A stretch of DNA of 64,000 nucleotides from Morella rubra (lineage: Eukaryota; Streptophyta; Magnoliopsida; Fagales; Myricaceae), in contig CM025851.1 in the NCBI GenBank assembly GCA_003952965.2, forward strand, positions 124,001 to 188,000, read 5' to 3'. Numbering within the stretch: position 1 is the stretch's first letter; each line of letters begins with the position of its first letter. The notes below the pieces were generated by a model that was not told the origin of the DNA, did not search any database, and saw nothing but the letters and a program-made list of their open reading frames with translations. Positions 11,201 to 22,756 of the stretch are shown here, one piece after another. Position numbers and translations under genes: made by a program.

Positions 11201-11829
11201 TTCGAATTAGCAAAAGAAATTTCTCCTCGGACAACTCGAATTCCAAACATTATCATCAGGATGTGAACGAGTGAAATTACTCGTCCAAAATGAATGCTTT
11301 TCCAAGCAAATGCCATCAGCTGGAATTACAGGTGAAAGAATCAGCTGTCTGAGAGTCGAAAATGTATAGGATTTATAGCATTAAACGCTGAGAAAGCTAA
11401 ACAGAGGTGTAAAAATCCAACCATCAAGAATAAAAATAAAAGATAAACATGTACCAGCTCCTGGCAGAGCTCCTTCAAGGGTGTTCGCAAGCGGGCATAG
11501 TCGGGGAAATCAGCGAACTTGTAGAAGGAGACGACCACGAGAGATTGAGAATCTGGGTCATTTGAACCGGGTTCATGGTTCTGGGAAAGGGGAATAAGGT
11601 CGCTGGGCCCAGAGAAGAAGCATCTGGAAATGGTCATGCTTTGAGTTCGAGGGAGGCAGCGAGAGAAGGAGAAGGAAGAACAGTGATGGTGGTGGAAGAC
11701 GGAGAGTCTGGGAATTGGAGAGGTGCAGGGTAAATATAAAAGAGGCTTAGGGTTTGCGGAATATGATGAGGATGATGATGAGAGCATCCTTAGAGCCAGC
11801 ACTAGGGGGTCTCTTCTACGCCTCAGCAT
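8248..11829 (-). CDS. TrhO/YceA-like rhodanese-domain protein, probably organellar
   Basis: Five exons join in phase: 11455-11829, 10644-10895, 10406-10504, 9523-9816 and 8248-8622, giving 464 residues. After a Ser/Arg-rich N-terminus that looks like a transit peptide (about 1-95), residues about 97-240 form the UPF0176 N-terminal domain ([15 protein letters not shown] ... [16 protein letters not shown]). The rhodanese domain follows ([21 protein letters not shown]) with the active-site loop [12 protein letters not shown], then [22 protein letters not shown] and four Cys-x2-Cys-type pairs in the tail (CYGC, CCPHC). Bacterial TrhO hydroxylates wobble uridine 34 of tRNA using oxygen, and the plant member is inferred to act similarly in an organelle. 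It corresponds to plant STR7/STR8-type proteins (At2g40760 in the syntenic place, from memory). Both conserved loop cysteines are intact. Confidence 0.9.
10590..10626. repeat. Poly(T)-poly(G) tract beside a splice donor
   Basis: A T-rich run is followed by 13 G residues (10614-10626), only 17 bases from the donor at 10643. On the coding strand the intron therefore opens with C13 then an A-rich tract. Its length is likely unstable and error-prone in sequencing. Confidence 0.85.
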
Positions 11830-12577
11830 AGACGCATTTCCGGTCTCTCCCAGTCTCTAACGCTACGAAACGCAGCCATCAACAACCACTGGCTCACCTT
11901 CCCCTCCTCAATTTCCTCCTATTTCCACCAATCTATGGTCTACATTTAGCCACATCACCAAAATGAGATCCAAGGGCTCACACTAAGCCATCTCATTTAA
12001 CGAAAGATCCATCAACTCGCAGTCAACTCGGCCAATGTGCACTACCTTTAAAAACAAGAAACCCTGTTAATTTACAAACCCATCCAGCCGCCATTTTCCT
12101 CCGTGCTCCCCAACACCATAACCACCGCTACCCTTTTTTCTTCCCATCTCCGACTCCACCCGCTCTGAACCTGAGCCTTCGTTTCTGCGACCAATTTCTC
12201 AACTGGGAAAAAGTGAGTTATTTGCTTTTCTGCTTGATTTAAGATAGGGGTATTCATCGACTTAGTCAAAGTCAAAGAGGCAACATCCGACGGTTAAATC
12301 CAGATAAGACTGGCAGATGACTAAAATTTAACGACGGAGTATTCAATAACACACGAGCATACCACTTTAATTAACGAGACAAGTTAGTCTACGGGTCGAT
12401 TTCAATTGGATTCTCCTCCTTAATCGAAGTGATACGCTCATGTATCATTGGATGTGCTGCTATTAAAATGTGCTGCTATTAAATTTTAATGAACATTAAA
12501 GTCATTTAAATTTAACTCGTTTGGTTGAAATTTTTTTTCTTTCTCCGATTTTGTTGGATTCAGATTTGGTCTATTTA

Positions 12578-12779
12578 GGGTGTGTTTGATTGTTAAAATT
12601 TTCAGGAAGTTAAAATTTTAGAGTATTAAATTTGGTGAAAAAGTGAAGAGAGAGATGATTTTTAATATTTATTATAGTGAAAAGTAATGATGTGATGAGA
12701 AGAGAGATATTATATTGTAATTTTTTATTATATTAAAATTTTAGAAAGCGTAAAATTTTACACTTCAAACGCATCCTTA
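12578..12779. mobile_element. AT-rich MITE-like element A, copy 1
   Basis: Starts GGGTGTGTTTGATTG and ends near CAAACGCATCC, so the ends are roughly inverted. The interior shares the phrase GAAGAGAGAGATGATTTTTA plus ATATTTATTATA and TTAAAATTTTA blocks with copies at 21118 and 41765. About 200 bp, no coding capacity. Confidence 0.6.
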
Positions 12780-14117
12780 GTAACTAACTATCAGTTAACT
12801 CTGATTCCAATTCGTCTATTTGGACTTAGGCAGTTCAAAATTTTATTTTATTTTATTTTAGACCCATAAGGGCCAAATACAGTATCTTTCAAGAGGAACA
12901 AATATAAATTTTTTAAATATAAGTCGGAGTCAACTCTATAAATTTTAAATCCGACTTAACTCAAGTCTGAAATTTTTTAAATTCTAACCTCAACCAACTC
13001 GACTCAACTATATTGAGTAGGAATCGGGTCCAAAATCGGTTTGGGAGTCATTTTACAGAAAATTCCTCTTTTTCTCTACACAACGAGCATTCGTAAACAC
13101 CCATCACACGAGTTTCCGTATAGTTTTATTATCAATGTAACAATCAAGAGAAGTAGCGATGGGAGAGACTGCGGTGCTGGCGGTTGAGTGTTTAGGGAAC
13201 TTGGAACTTCCAGAGGAGGAAGCGAATGGGCAGATGGCCCAAGTTGAATGCGAGTCGACCAATCTTTCATTGAATGAGATGGCTTAGTATGAGCCATAGA
13301 TTTCATTTCAGTGATGTGGCTGAATGTAGACCATAAAAATTGGTGAAAATGGAGGAAATTGAATGGGAGGTCAGGTGAGCCGCTCCCATCGTAATAATAA
13401 GAGGGCAGAAATGTCAATGATGTCATCCAGGCCCAGCAAGTTATCTCCATAAATCTTGTGTGAATAGCGAATAATAAAAGCTATTTTATTTAGTCAGTGT
13501 CCAGTGACCCGCCGTAAGTAGAGACAAACACACGTTTCTGTCTTTAGATTATGGGATGATAGTGAATTTGACGCCCTTTCGCTACAGTGAAACAGCAAGG
13601 TAAGGGTAAGGATGTTCCTTGAGATATCCAGAAGCAGATGATTGGTTGAGCAGGTACAGTACAACTTTTAAAATTATGTCCAGAAGCGATGACCCGAAGA
13701 ACGCGCCGGTGGGAACTGGACTCAATAAGCACACGCGACAAAAATTATAGCAACTGGGCCATCTTTATCGGCTATAGTGCGAGTAGGCGACTAGGGAATA
13801 CCATCCTGGATTGGCCCCTTGTTTGAGATCAACAAGTCAAACTTGTTTATCTTCTTAGTAATAAACCAATAAAATAGATTTTACAGACCCATTTTGCTCT
13901 TCTTCTCAACTGAATATTAAAAACGTGTACCCAATTGGAGTGCAGAGGCTGACAGGGAAGAAGAGACGAGAATAAATTATTTTACATTTTTCTCTTCCCC
14001 TCTTCTTCTCCTCCTCTCTGTCTTTGAGAAAGTGTTAAGAAAATGGGAGTTGCTTGTGCTCGGGATCTATACATGTGTTTATGATTGGAGCAAAATTAGA
14101 AATGATTTCAAGATCAA

Positions 14118-14362
14118 ATAGTCATGTTTGGTTTGGTTTTAAAAAATATTTTTTATGTTTATTTTTGTTAAAAATAGTATAGATTTTTTGAGATTGATGA
14201 AAAATTTTATTAAAATTATTAGAGTTTGTAAAAAGTTTGTTAAAAATTATTTGAATTTATAAAAATTTTAGAATTTGTAAAAAAAATTAAAAATTGACGA
14301 AAAAATAAGTATAAAAAAATTTTGAAATTTTTTTAAAAATTACCCAAACATAGCCAATTCCT
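14118..14362. mobile_element. AT-rich MITE-like element B, copy 1
   Basis: Begins ATGTTTGGTTTGG and ends ACCCAAACAT, forming an approximate inverted repeat. The middle contains serial TTTGTAAAAA and TTAAAAATTATT phrases shared with 52471-52690. No coding capacity. Confidence 0.5.
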
Positions 14363-14860
14363 CCCTTTCCATATCCAAACTTATGTCATGGGAGTTGATT
14401 TGTTTTTCAAGTACGATTTCCTATGCAGGATTTACAACCAGCAATCATGGTCATACCTCTACGGATCATGGGTAGATGTAAATAAAACTTGTATGCAAAG
14501 CTTTTCCAACAAACATCTTTACTTTTTCCTTTTGTAAGCCTAAAAAATCTTACTTTAGACTCAGAAAGGCGAATATTTTATTTGGCACTCAAAACAAGTT
14601 CTTTTTCGCCCTTTAATTGGTTTATGTGGAGGCCGTTGTTTGGCTAAATATTCAAACATTTTAGTACAGAGAACTCACTTTGCCAGATAAGTTGAAAGCG
14701 AAAGACACCGTCAGCCTTGCATCACAGGAAAACGTCACCCTATCTTTGTAAGCATCCGCCATCCGGGTGGAATTTTCTTCCCTGCGTTCACATCCAGCCT
14801 CCTTCCTTCCATCTTCCATTAAATTGCATCTCTCTTTCCTCATACCTTTCTTACAGCTCA

Positions 14861-14867
14861 TATAAAG
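14861..14867 (+). promoter_or_regulatory. TATA box of the WRKY54/70-like gene
   Basis: TATAAAG lies 93 bp upstream of the start codon at 14954, after a pyrimidine-rich stretch. That is a normal spacing for a plant gene with a short 5' UTR. Confidence 0.55.
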
Positions 14868-14953
14868 TCCATGCCTTTCTTCTCCGCACCACCCCCACCA
14901 AGCCCATCACATAATTTCTGAGAAAATACGCACACACCCAGTAGATAAACATA

Positions 14954-16420
14954 ATGGGAACTCCTTCGCCTGAAAAACTGACAACTACCAGAACAAACGT
15001 GATAAAGGAACTAGTTGAAGGCCAGGAATTTGCAACCCAGCTGAGGAACCTGCTCCATAGACCCTTGGAAGATCATGGGGCTGTTTCAGCTGAGGAGCTT
15101 GTCCTGAAAATCTTAAGATCTTTCACTGAGACTCTTTCTGTCTTGAGTTCTTGTGAGTCAGGCGAGGTTAGCCACAATCAGGCGGTTTCCCATGCTGATT
15201 CCCATTGCGATGACCAAAGGTCTGAAGATTCTGGCGAGAGTAGAAAGAGGCTCGCTGCCAAGGATCGTAGAGGTTGTTACAAGAGAAGGTAAAATTGTCT
15301 TCGATCTACTTTACTCTTGAAGTCTGAGTGATCGAAAAATATGTTGCTTCAGTGAAATGTTGGTATGCAGGTCACACCAAGTTAACAAGGATATATTCGT
15401 GTTTCGATGACTTGTATATCTCTTACTTTATCTGAATATTCATTGAGATCAGAAAGGATACTTCCCCATTGTAAGGGTTTGGATTGACCTGCATAAAAAT
15501 GGTGGTATAATATATATATTTTTCTGAGCCATAAATTGTAGATAAGCTTTTCAAACCTTAATAGTCGCATGTTCTTGTTTGCAGGAAAACTTCACAGTCA
15601 TGGACAACAGTTTCTCCTGTGATTGACGACGGCCATGCTTGGAGAAAGTACGGGCAGAAGGAGATCCTCAATGCTAAACACCCAAGGTATTTATTATTTT
15701 GCTCTTATGTTATGTTCTGGGTTCAAAGAAGGGAAAAAACGTCCATGTTATGTAGCTGAAGAAAGAATCTTTTCATCTTGCAATATTTACGGCCTTCGTG
15801 AAATTGTATTGGTTAATTTTGCTCTCGGTACTTCTATGAGACTGGTCAAGCTCAGTTCTAAGAAAGGCTGATTGCTGATTGGTGAACTCTGATTTGACAG
15901 GAGTTACTTCAGATGCACACGAAAGTACGACCAAGGCTGCCGAGCAACCAAGCAAGTCCAGAGAATGGAAGACGATCCGCAGATGTTTCAGACCACATAC
16001 ATTGGTCATCATACTTGCAAAGACATGCTAAAGGCACCACAAATCGTCACAGATTCTCTTCCTTGGGGACCTTTTCTGGTCAATTCCGACTCAGTGATCC
16101 CAAGTAAACAGGATCATGCCCTCAGCTCCTTGACCCGGACCATAAAACAGGAATCTAAGGAAGAAGCACCGAGTGACCTAACTGACAACCTTTCGTCATT
16201 GGGTACAAGTTTGTGGTCGGATTTGAAGGCCTTTGAGCTGTCTGATCCTGCAATCATGTCTCCAAAGATGGGTTCTGATAATGGGGATATGGTATCTACC
16301 ATGTACTCCTGTACGGAAACTGGTCCTCTTAGTTTGGGCATGGATTTCGTGGTTGAATCGGTCGATTTTGACGGTGATTTCAATTTTGATGATAGCGAGT
16401 TCCTCATGGCTGACGCCTAA
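14954..16420 (+). CDS. Group III WRKY transcription factor, WRKY54/70-like
   Basis: Three exons (14954-15288, 15585-15686, 15901-16420) join to 318 residues. The single WRKY domain has WRKYGQKEI and a group III zinc finger, C-x7-C-x23-H-x-C (CTRKYDQGC ... HHTC). The second intron falls at the conserved arginine after KHPR, the R-type intron of group III genes. The N-terminus has a leucine-rich amphipathic stretch ([19 protein letters not shown]), then a short basic patch [10 protein letters not shown], a likely nuclear signal. The C-terminus is acidic ([15 protein letters not shown]), a likely activation region. Overall pattern and neighbourhood fit WRKY54/WRKY70, nuclear W-box binders that modulate salicylate signalling and senescence in Arabidopsis. 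It is convergent with a second WRKY gene 1.1 kb away. Confidence 0.92.
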
Positions 16421-17569
16421 GCTGTAAAATTAAGTTAGGATCATTTCCTGTACCGTCTGACGTTAATTATTCCCACTTGCTTTGAAATAACCATGTTTAT
16501 ATTAGAGAAAAGCAAAAGCCCAAATCATTTGTGGTTGCATTTAATTTCTTTAGTAGGTGGGGGGGTCCAGGAGATGGTCGAATTTCCAAATATTTATGGA
16601 AAATTTGTTTAGGATGGGATGGTGGGGTCACCACAGCTTGCGAAGGGCTTTTTATATCCAATGGAAAAACTTGGATATTTCCGATTCTCTGGATAGCCTG
16701 CCTCAAATTTTTGACAAACACAGGATACTTGTGGACTTCACGTCTTCACTTACCATTTGATTAACTCGATCGCCGGCTGTTTTTCTACGAAGTTGCTGGT
16801 GGACGTAGCTCGGTTCAGCTTCTGAAAATCCAAAAATGAGACAAAAGGTGTCCAAGTAAGAAGTGGGTGGGACAGTAGTGTCTCCAAAAAGTTTCCAAGG
16901 ACATTAAAGAGGAAAGTTGAAGATTGGCGGAAGACGACAACACGACGAACTACAACAACAAAGGCCGGAATCATCTCCTGATTCTAAAGTGGCCAAAGAT
17001 TACTCGGCTTCGTGCATGCATTATTAATCGAAAGCATTAATAAGGTTTGGTTTGGTGGCTCAATGCAGAATCCACAGCCCAAAAACTATGCAGTAGAGCC
17101 TGCATATAATATATATGTCCTATAGCAAGCTTGTAACTACGGATCGAAAGTATAAAGGCCGTTAATTTTGAACCCCAAAAAAGATGCAACTATAGATAAT
17201 GCCAAACAAAAAAATTACCCAAATAGTAGTGTGCATCGCAAAAGCCTCACATGCTTAATGTATCCCTGACAAGTTCCATTAATCGACCTATCAAGAAGTT
17301 GCCGTGGCCAGTCCGGCAGGTTTTGGATATATATGGAGCTAGCTAGCTTATTGCCCCACCTCGTCTCATCGGTTATAAGGTGCGAATTAGCACCTAAGGT
17401 TGCACAAACAAGCTTCCAAAATTTTGATATGCCTATACATCAAATTAGCAATTTATAATTTATGGTACGTATGCCTATTTTCTGCTAAGGCTGATAGAAA
17501 GAGAGAGAGAAAAAAATCAGTTATTTCAATAGTCCTGTCAGTCTATCAACTTGGTTTGTCCCCTGGCTC
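16421..17569. other. Convergent spacer between two WRKY genes
   Basis: Contains the two 3' UTRs. It includes a G-run near 16557 but no recognisable coding region. Short frames here overlap on several strands and resemble nothing I know. Confidence 0.5.
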
Positions 17570-20435
17570 TCATTTATCCTCGGCGGAAGTACTGAAGATA
17601 AAATCCATGCTATTGGTACTACTGCTGCCGGAGTTAAACATTGCATCAGCCATATCTGCAACCGGGTATTCAATTTCTTTGCCGGATCGTGTGGCAGATG
17701 GACCCGCACCTTCGGGACCACCAATAACTATGCCACTGGCGATGCTCCGGCCTCCTCCAGCTGATCCTGGGACGTTGAAGTTGTGATCCATTGAGAGCCA
17801 TCTGCTTAGAGGAACTGAACATGGTGGAGGCTGGGCAGAAATAAGTTGGGCCATTTCTTGGTTCATTTCAGCCGCGCCTGGTGGTGGTGGAATTGATGGT
17901 GCGGTGGATGACATGTGGCATGTGTGATCTCCTCGATATGTCACTTCAAACGTGTAGGGATCATCGTCGAGCCTCTGGACTTGCTTCTTAGCTGGGCATT
18001 GGTATAACTTTTGATGGGTGCATCTGTAGTAACCTCTGACGAACGTAGTCCCAACATAGAAATAATTCAGATAATGGCATCGGATTATTTAAAAATTATC
18101 CAAATAAAGTAGGTTTCGTAACCAATGTTATGAGAAAAAGTTAATTGTTTTATCTTTAACATATAGAAATCGGTTTTCCACATTAATTAAATTAAAGCAA
18201 TATAACGTATGTCATGTATCAAGAAAAATTGCGGACAAATTTTACATATTTTGGATGCCTACATATAGTCAGCAAACATAACTATATATAAACTAAGTGT
18301 TTGTGTCTTTATTCTTTTTTACATCTACAGCTCATGATCAAGTACTTTTTCAGTTCTAAAAACTTTTCATAGCATTATCAGATCAGAATATAGAACCTTT
18401 TGGTCTGTCCCTTTATTAAGTAGAGAACCTAAAGGAAAGACTACTTTATTTTTCCTAAATAAGAAACAAACTACAACTTAATGAATATTATATATATGGC
18501 ACTTAATTAAGCGCTTTAACTGTATCGACGTTAATTAGATGATTTCTCAAGGACAAATGTATGCTTTTAAATTTAGTTGTATCAGTTTAATGCAATATGT
18601 TTTCACTAGCTAGCTAGATTAACTACCGGAGATTCTCTAAGTACAGAGTGCACAATATTTGGCCATTAACTGGCTTCTCCTTTGGCCGGCTTCATTATAA
18701 TTTATAGTACCAGCACTGCACGCAATAGATTGATTGCAATTTCCAAGTAATTAACTGGAGTAGTCTTTACTTCACAAAGGCTCAGTCAAACTTTTGGAAC
18801 CGGAGGCATTTGACCAAAGTCTAAAAAGCTAAGTAAAAGCTACATATAACAATTATCGTTGACAGCAATTTATGTTGGAGACAAAAGATCTCTTAATCCC
18901 AAAGACACTACGCACCAGTTTAATTGATGCATGAAGGTTTGCTTTGAATTGTTCAAAGATTATATTGTATTGAAAGTTATGCGCAATTGACCTGGTCAGT
19001 GTCTTAAGAGAAAGGTAAAAGCTAGCTAGCATGAAGAGGTCTTGATTATACAGGAGAAAGAAAAAAGCTATCAAGCATCGACAGTACTACTGTTGCAAAA
19101 GTTGATCAAAGACGACCTTCTCTATCTTAATCCAATTAATTATGCACTGACGCCGTGGAAGCATGGAATTGAAAGTGTCAAATAACCTAGCTAGATAGCA
19201 GCTATATGCATATGTATTCCAGGATATGATATCCAAAAATCTGAATTGCTTATATATATATATATACCTTGGGAATCTTGAGCCCAGTATCTCTTTCTGG
19301 CCGTATTTTCTCCAGGTGAAGCCGTCCTCTGGTGGAATCTCAGTGTTTCCGATGCGAGGTGCAGCCATCTTAAATGTCCGTCTCTCCCCATCATCTTTCC
19401 TGCTAATTATTAAGATTAATGTTAAGCATGACTATATAATAGCTAGGTTTAAATGACAGCATAGGCATCTTAACCATGTAGAAAAAACGATTCATTAGTT
19501 CAGTCCAAAAGGATATCCGGCTTGCCAGTCATAGTGAATCGAGCTAGCTAGATCTGTCATGAACTACGCTTCAGTTTGGAGGCCAAATAAAAGGAAATGT
19601 CTAGAACAAAATCTATATAATTCTGCACGCACATCTATAATTGCTAGGGGTCTTCTTATAATAAGAAACTACTTGTGCCTATTTTACTTCTGAGACATTT
19701 TCGATCCGTTGGGTAGCGATTTCCTTGTTTCTAAAGGCGTGCAAGGGTGCCTGCCTAGCTACCTCAATTGCCTAGGAGAAAAACAAGCAAAGAATGTGCA
19801 GAGGCAATCCACGTACGTTTACCTCGTATGATCGTTAAATTAGTTTTCAAGGAAGAACTACGAATAAAAAACAAGCCAGCCAAAAAGTTCAAAAGAAAAT
19901 TAACGTGTACACTGACCTAATCATGAGTCAAATGCGTACAATATCTTCCAAGTTTTCAAATTTCTCACCTTCTTCGCTGTCTTTGCGAGGATATTGACCC
20001 TATATTGCCAGAATCTGATGCCTCAAGGGGCTGAAGCTCTCTTCCTATGCTCCTCGGTCCAGCAGAACCTTCGACCTGATCTCCTCCACCCAATCCAGCG
20101 ACAAGGACATTGGATCCCGACTCCTGCATATCGAAGGTTCTCTTTTCGGCTTGAGATTTCACTGGGAACATGTCCTTAGTGTAACTAGGAGTACTTATCC
20201 ATTCGGGCAAAGTACTTGATTCTTGTAGTTCACGGAATATCATCATGCTGCCAGGATGTGCAGTACTTGGGTCTTGAGCGGACAGCCGTTCTTTTGCAGT
20301 TAGGAAAACCCGGATGATCTCATCGCAGGACCTTGAGAGCACGTTGGGCTGGTCGCTCAAGTTTGGCAAGCTTGATTCAAGTCCTCTAGCTAACTCACAA
20401 CCACGATGGATTAGCGCCAATGTTGTCTCCTCCAT
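17570..20435 (-). CDS. WRKY55: Group III WRKY transcription factor, WRKY55-like
   Basis: Exons 19969-20435, 19268-19399 and 17570-18035 join in phase to 354 residues. The N-terminus (MEETTLALIHRGCELARGLE) is the leucine-rich helix typical of group III. The DNA-binding domain reads [16 protein letters not shown], then GYYRCTHQKLYQCPAKKQVQ and ends RGDHTC, giving C-x7-C-x23-H-x-C. The intron in the zinc-binding half sits at the conserved PR position. The C-terminus is Pro-, Gly- and Ser-rich. The GSRFPRGYYRCTHQKLYQC form is characteristic of WRKY55 (At2g40740 from memory), which adjoins WRKY54 in Arabidopsis too. Intron 2 starts within a TA repeat (19252-19267), so the donor GTATATA is part of a microsatellite; intron 2 (1.2 kb) is large. 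Confidence 0.92.
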
Positions 20436-22756
20436 GGTTTCTGAGGTTCTGTGCTTTGTTTAGTTTGTGTTAGATCCGGACGTACGAGATTTAAATGGAC
20501 TTGATATAGCCTTGTGATGGGCTCTATGCTGGTGCGGTGCCTCATATTCAGAGAGAAGGATTCAGGAAATTATTCCAAAGCGTAGATGTTTCTTTTCCAC
20601 CGTAGAACGGAAGTTGGAAACAGATGACTTAGTCATAGTCCGCAGAGGTTTTCAAACTTTTTCCCTTGGAAGTCTAGAGGAAGACCTCGGCCCGTTGAAT
20701 CCCATTAACTTAATGTACATGTTCAACCTTATAAAGAACTTTCTGAGCGTTCAAACGATGACCATAGCACTCATAATATGTGATTGATGAATCTAATTGG
20801 GAAACTTCGCTAATCTCTAGGCTCCATTGAATGAGGAATATGAGGGAGCTGGGTCGATGGTTCCTTCTATGTGGATTAGCTGCAGAGCGAATTGGTTCAG
20901 CCCTTCACCCTACGTCTTGGTTCATGACCAAATTCCTGGTCTCCTCCCTCTGACGTACAACAACCATTCCCGCCGTGGTCAAGATTATTCCTGGGTCCCA
21001 AAGCACGTAAACGGTAATCCCTTCTTGCACTTTTGAATCAAATATACGTATCTACGTACGTGTTTGTCCGGCAAATACAAAGACAGAGATCGATTACAAT
21101 TAGTTTTTGTCAAGTTGGGTGTGTTTGTTTGTAAAATTTTGAGATGTTAAAATTTTAGGTATTTGATGAAAAGTGAAGAGAGAGATGATTTTTAATATTT
21201 ATTATAATAAAAATTATGATTTGATGGAAAGAGAGATTATATTGTAATTTTTTATTGTATTAAAATTTTAAGAAGTGTAAAATTTTAATATCCAAATGTA
21301 AATTGTGGATATTGGAGCTAGCGTGCTTTTATAGTCGTAACGTTATGATGCATAGCGTGCCTGTAATTAGTAAATGAACATCGACCTCCGAAAATACTTA
21401 ATTTTTCAGACAATTATATTCTTTGTGAAAATAGCACTCATATAATATGTTTTTCATTCCCCATGTTATGTACCAAGGGAGATATATATTCATTCACCAT
21501 TGATAAAAGCAAATTAGAGAATAAGTGAGCTAGCGCATATTTGGATATCCAATAAAAGTGGAAAGGTACAAAAAAAAGAAGAGACGTGCTATATATATAT
21601 ATTATATATATAGCTTGGATTCCTCATTAATTGATTCCCATGTTTATGGTCGTTAGCGCCCTCATATGCACAGATATCGCCTTCATCAGTTGCCTTGAAT
21701 GAATATATGTTGAACGTAACGTACGACACCTCATTTGCCATCGGCTGTTTAATTACTTAATTAATACAATATTTATCGGAAGAAATTGTCTCTAGCTAGC
21801 GATTACTTTAATTCATGAACTGGCTGGCAACACATTTTATAACCCTCGAACCCAGAAATGGTTCTATAAGTTTTGCATTGTAAACTGCTTTTGTCGTAGC
21901 GAATAATTACTTAGTTGTTTTATTAACCAGGAAATGAAATGATTCCATAATTTCGTTGCCTCCCATAGAAAAAGATGGAAGTGAATTCTGAAACTTCATA
22001 GTTAAAAAGAGTACAGAACGTCTGAATTTTTTAGTAATACCGTACGTAGTTACAATCGAACAACCAATAAAAAACATCATCTAATCAATATTAATATCAT
22101 GTTACCATGTCGTGAGTGCCTCTTAATTTGTATTTCCTCAAGGCTGAGGCTTCTTCTCCAGCTAGTACGTGCAAGTGGCAATATTTTTAGTTTAATCTCT
22201 TATGTGTCTGTTCTATTTATTTAGAAATATTTCAAGTTTTCATTGGCAGATTAATATTTAATTAATTATTATTTATAAGGGTAATTACTATGATTTCAAA
22301 GATCGCTGGTTTCTCTCAATCAATTGGAGACACATGGAAAGTGCAAGACATTTTCTCTCACAAAACGGCCGACTCTAGTACCTTCCTCGAAATCTCTGAG
22401 GAGGAGACAAACGAAGAGACGTACGATTGAGAAATATGATGATGTAATATCCCAATAACAAATATCCGATCACAAGCAACTCACCCATGGTAGAAGAGCG
22501 TAACGCGTTATTGGAGTTAAAACTGTTCTGCAATGTTGTAAAATTTTAATAAAATTTTGTGTCAGTGTTAAAAGAAAAATTGGAGGCGTTGAAATTAAAG
22601 AATAAGAAATGAAAATAAAAGTAAAATTTTAACGTGAATATGTTAGGGTAAACTTTTGTTAAAATTTTTGATACAAACGCTGTGTTAATGTTTTGTCTCG
22701 GAAGTGATTTTATTGTTTTTTTTGGTTTTCTTTGTTACTAGAAGAAAGAAAAAAAA
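20436..22756. other. WRKY55 promoter and intergenic DNA
   Basis: Holds element A copy 2 (21118-21300), a TA-rich microsatellite around 21590-21610, and another TTAAAATTTT-rich stretch at 22534-22685 that may be a diverged relative of element A. No supported gene. Confidence 0.5.
21118..21300. mobile_element. AT-rich MITE-like element A, copy 2
   Basis: Starts GGGTGTGTTTGTTTGTAAAA and shares GAAGAGAGAGATGATTTTTA, TAATATTTATTATAAT and GAGATTATATTGTAATTTTT with copy 1 in the same order. About 180 bp, non-coding. Confidence 0.62.

Larger units (their letters stand above)
11830..14953. other. Divergent promoter region with two AT-rich elements
   Basis: This 3.1-kb stretch separates the rhodanese gene (-) from the WRKY54/70-like gene (+). 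It holds element A copy 1 (12578-12779) and element B copy 1 (14118-14362). Between them there are only short frames without family resemblance. The right end carries a TATA box at 14861. Confidence 0.55.

Noticed and set aside
13076..13450. 124-codon minus-strand frame in the intergenic region
   Set aside because: No family features, no splice partners and biased composition.
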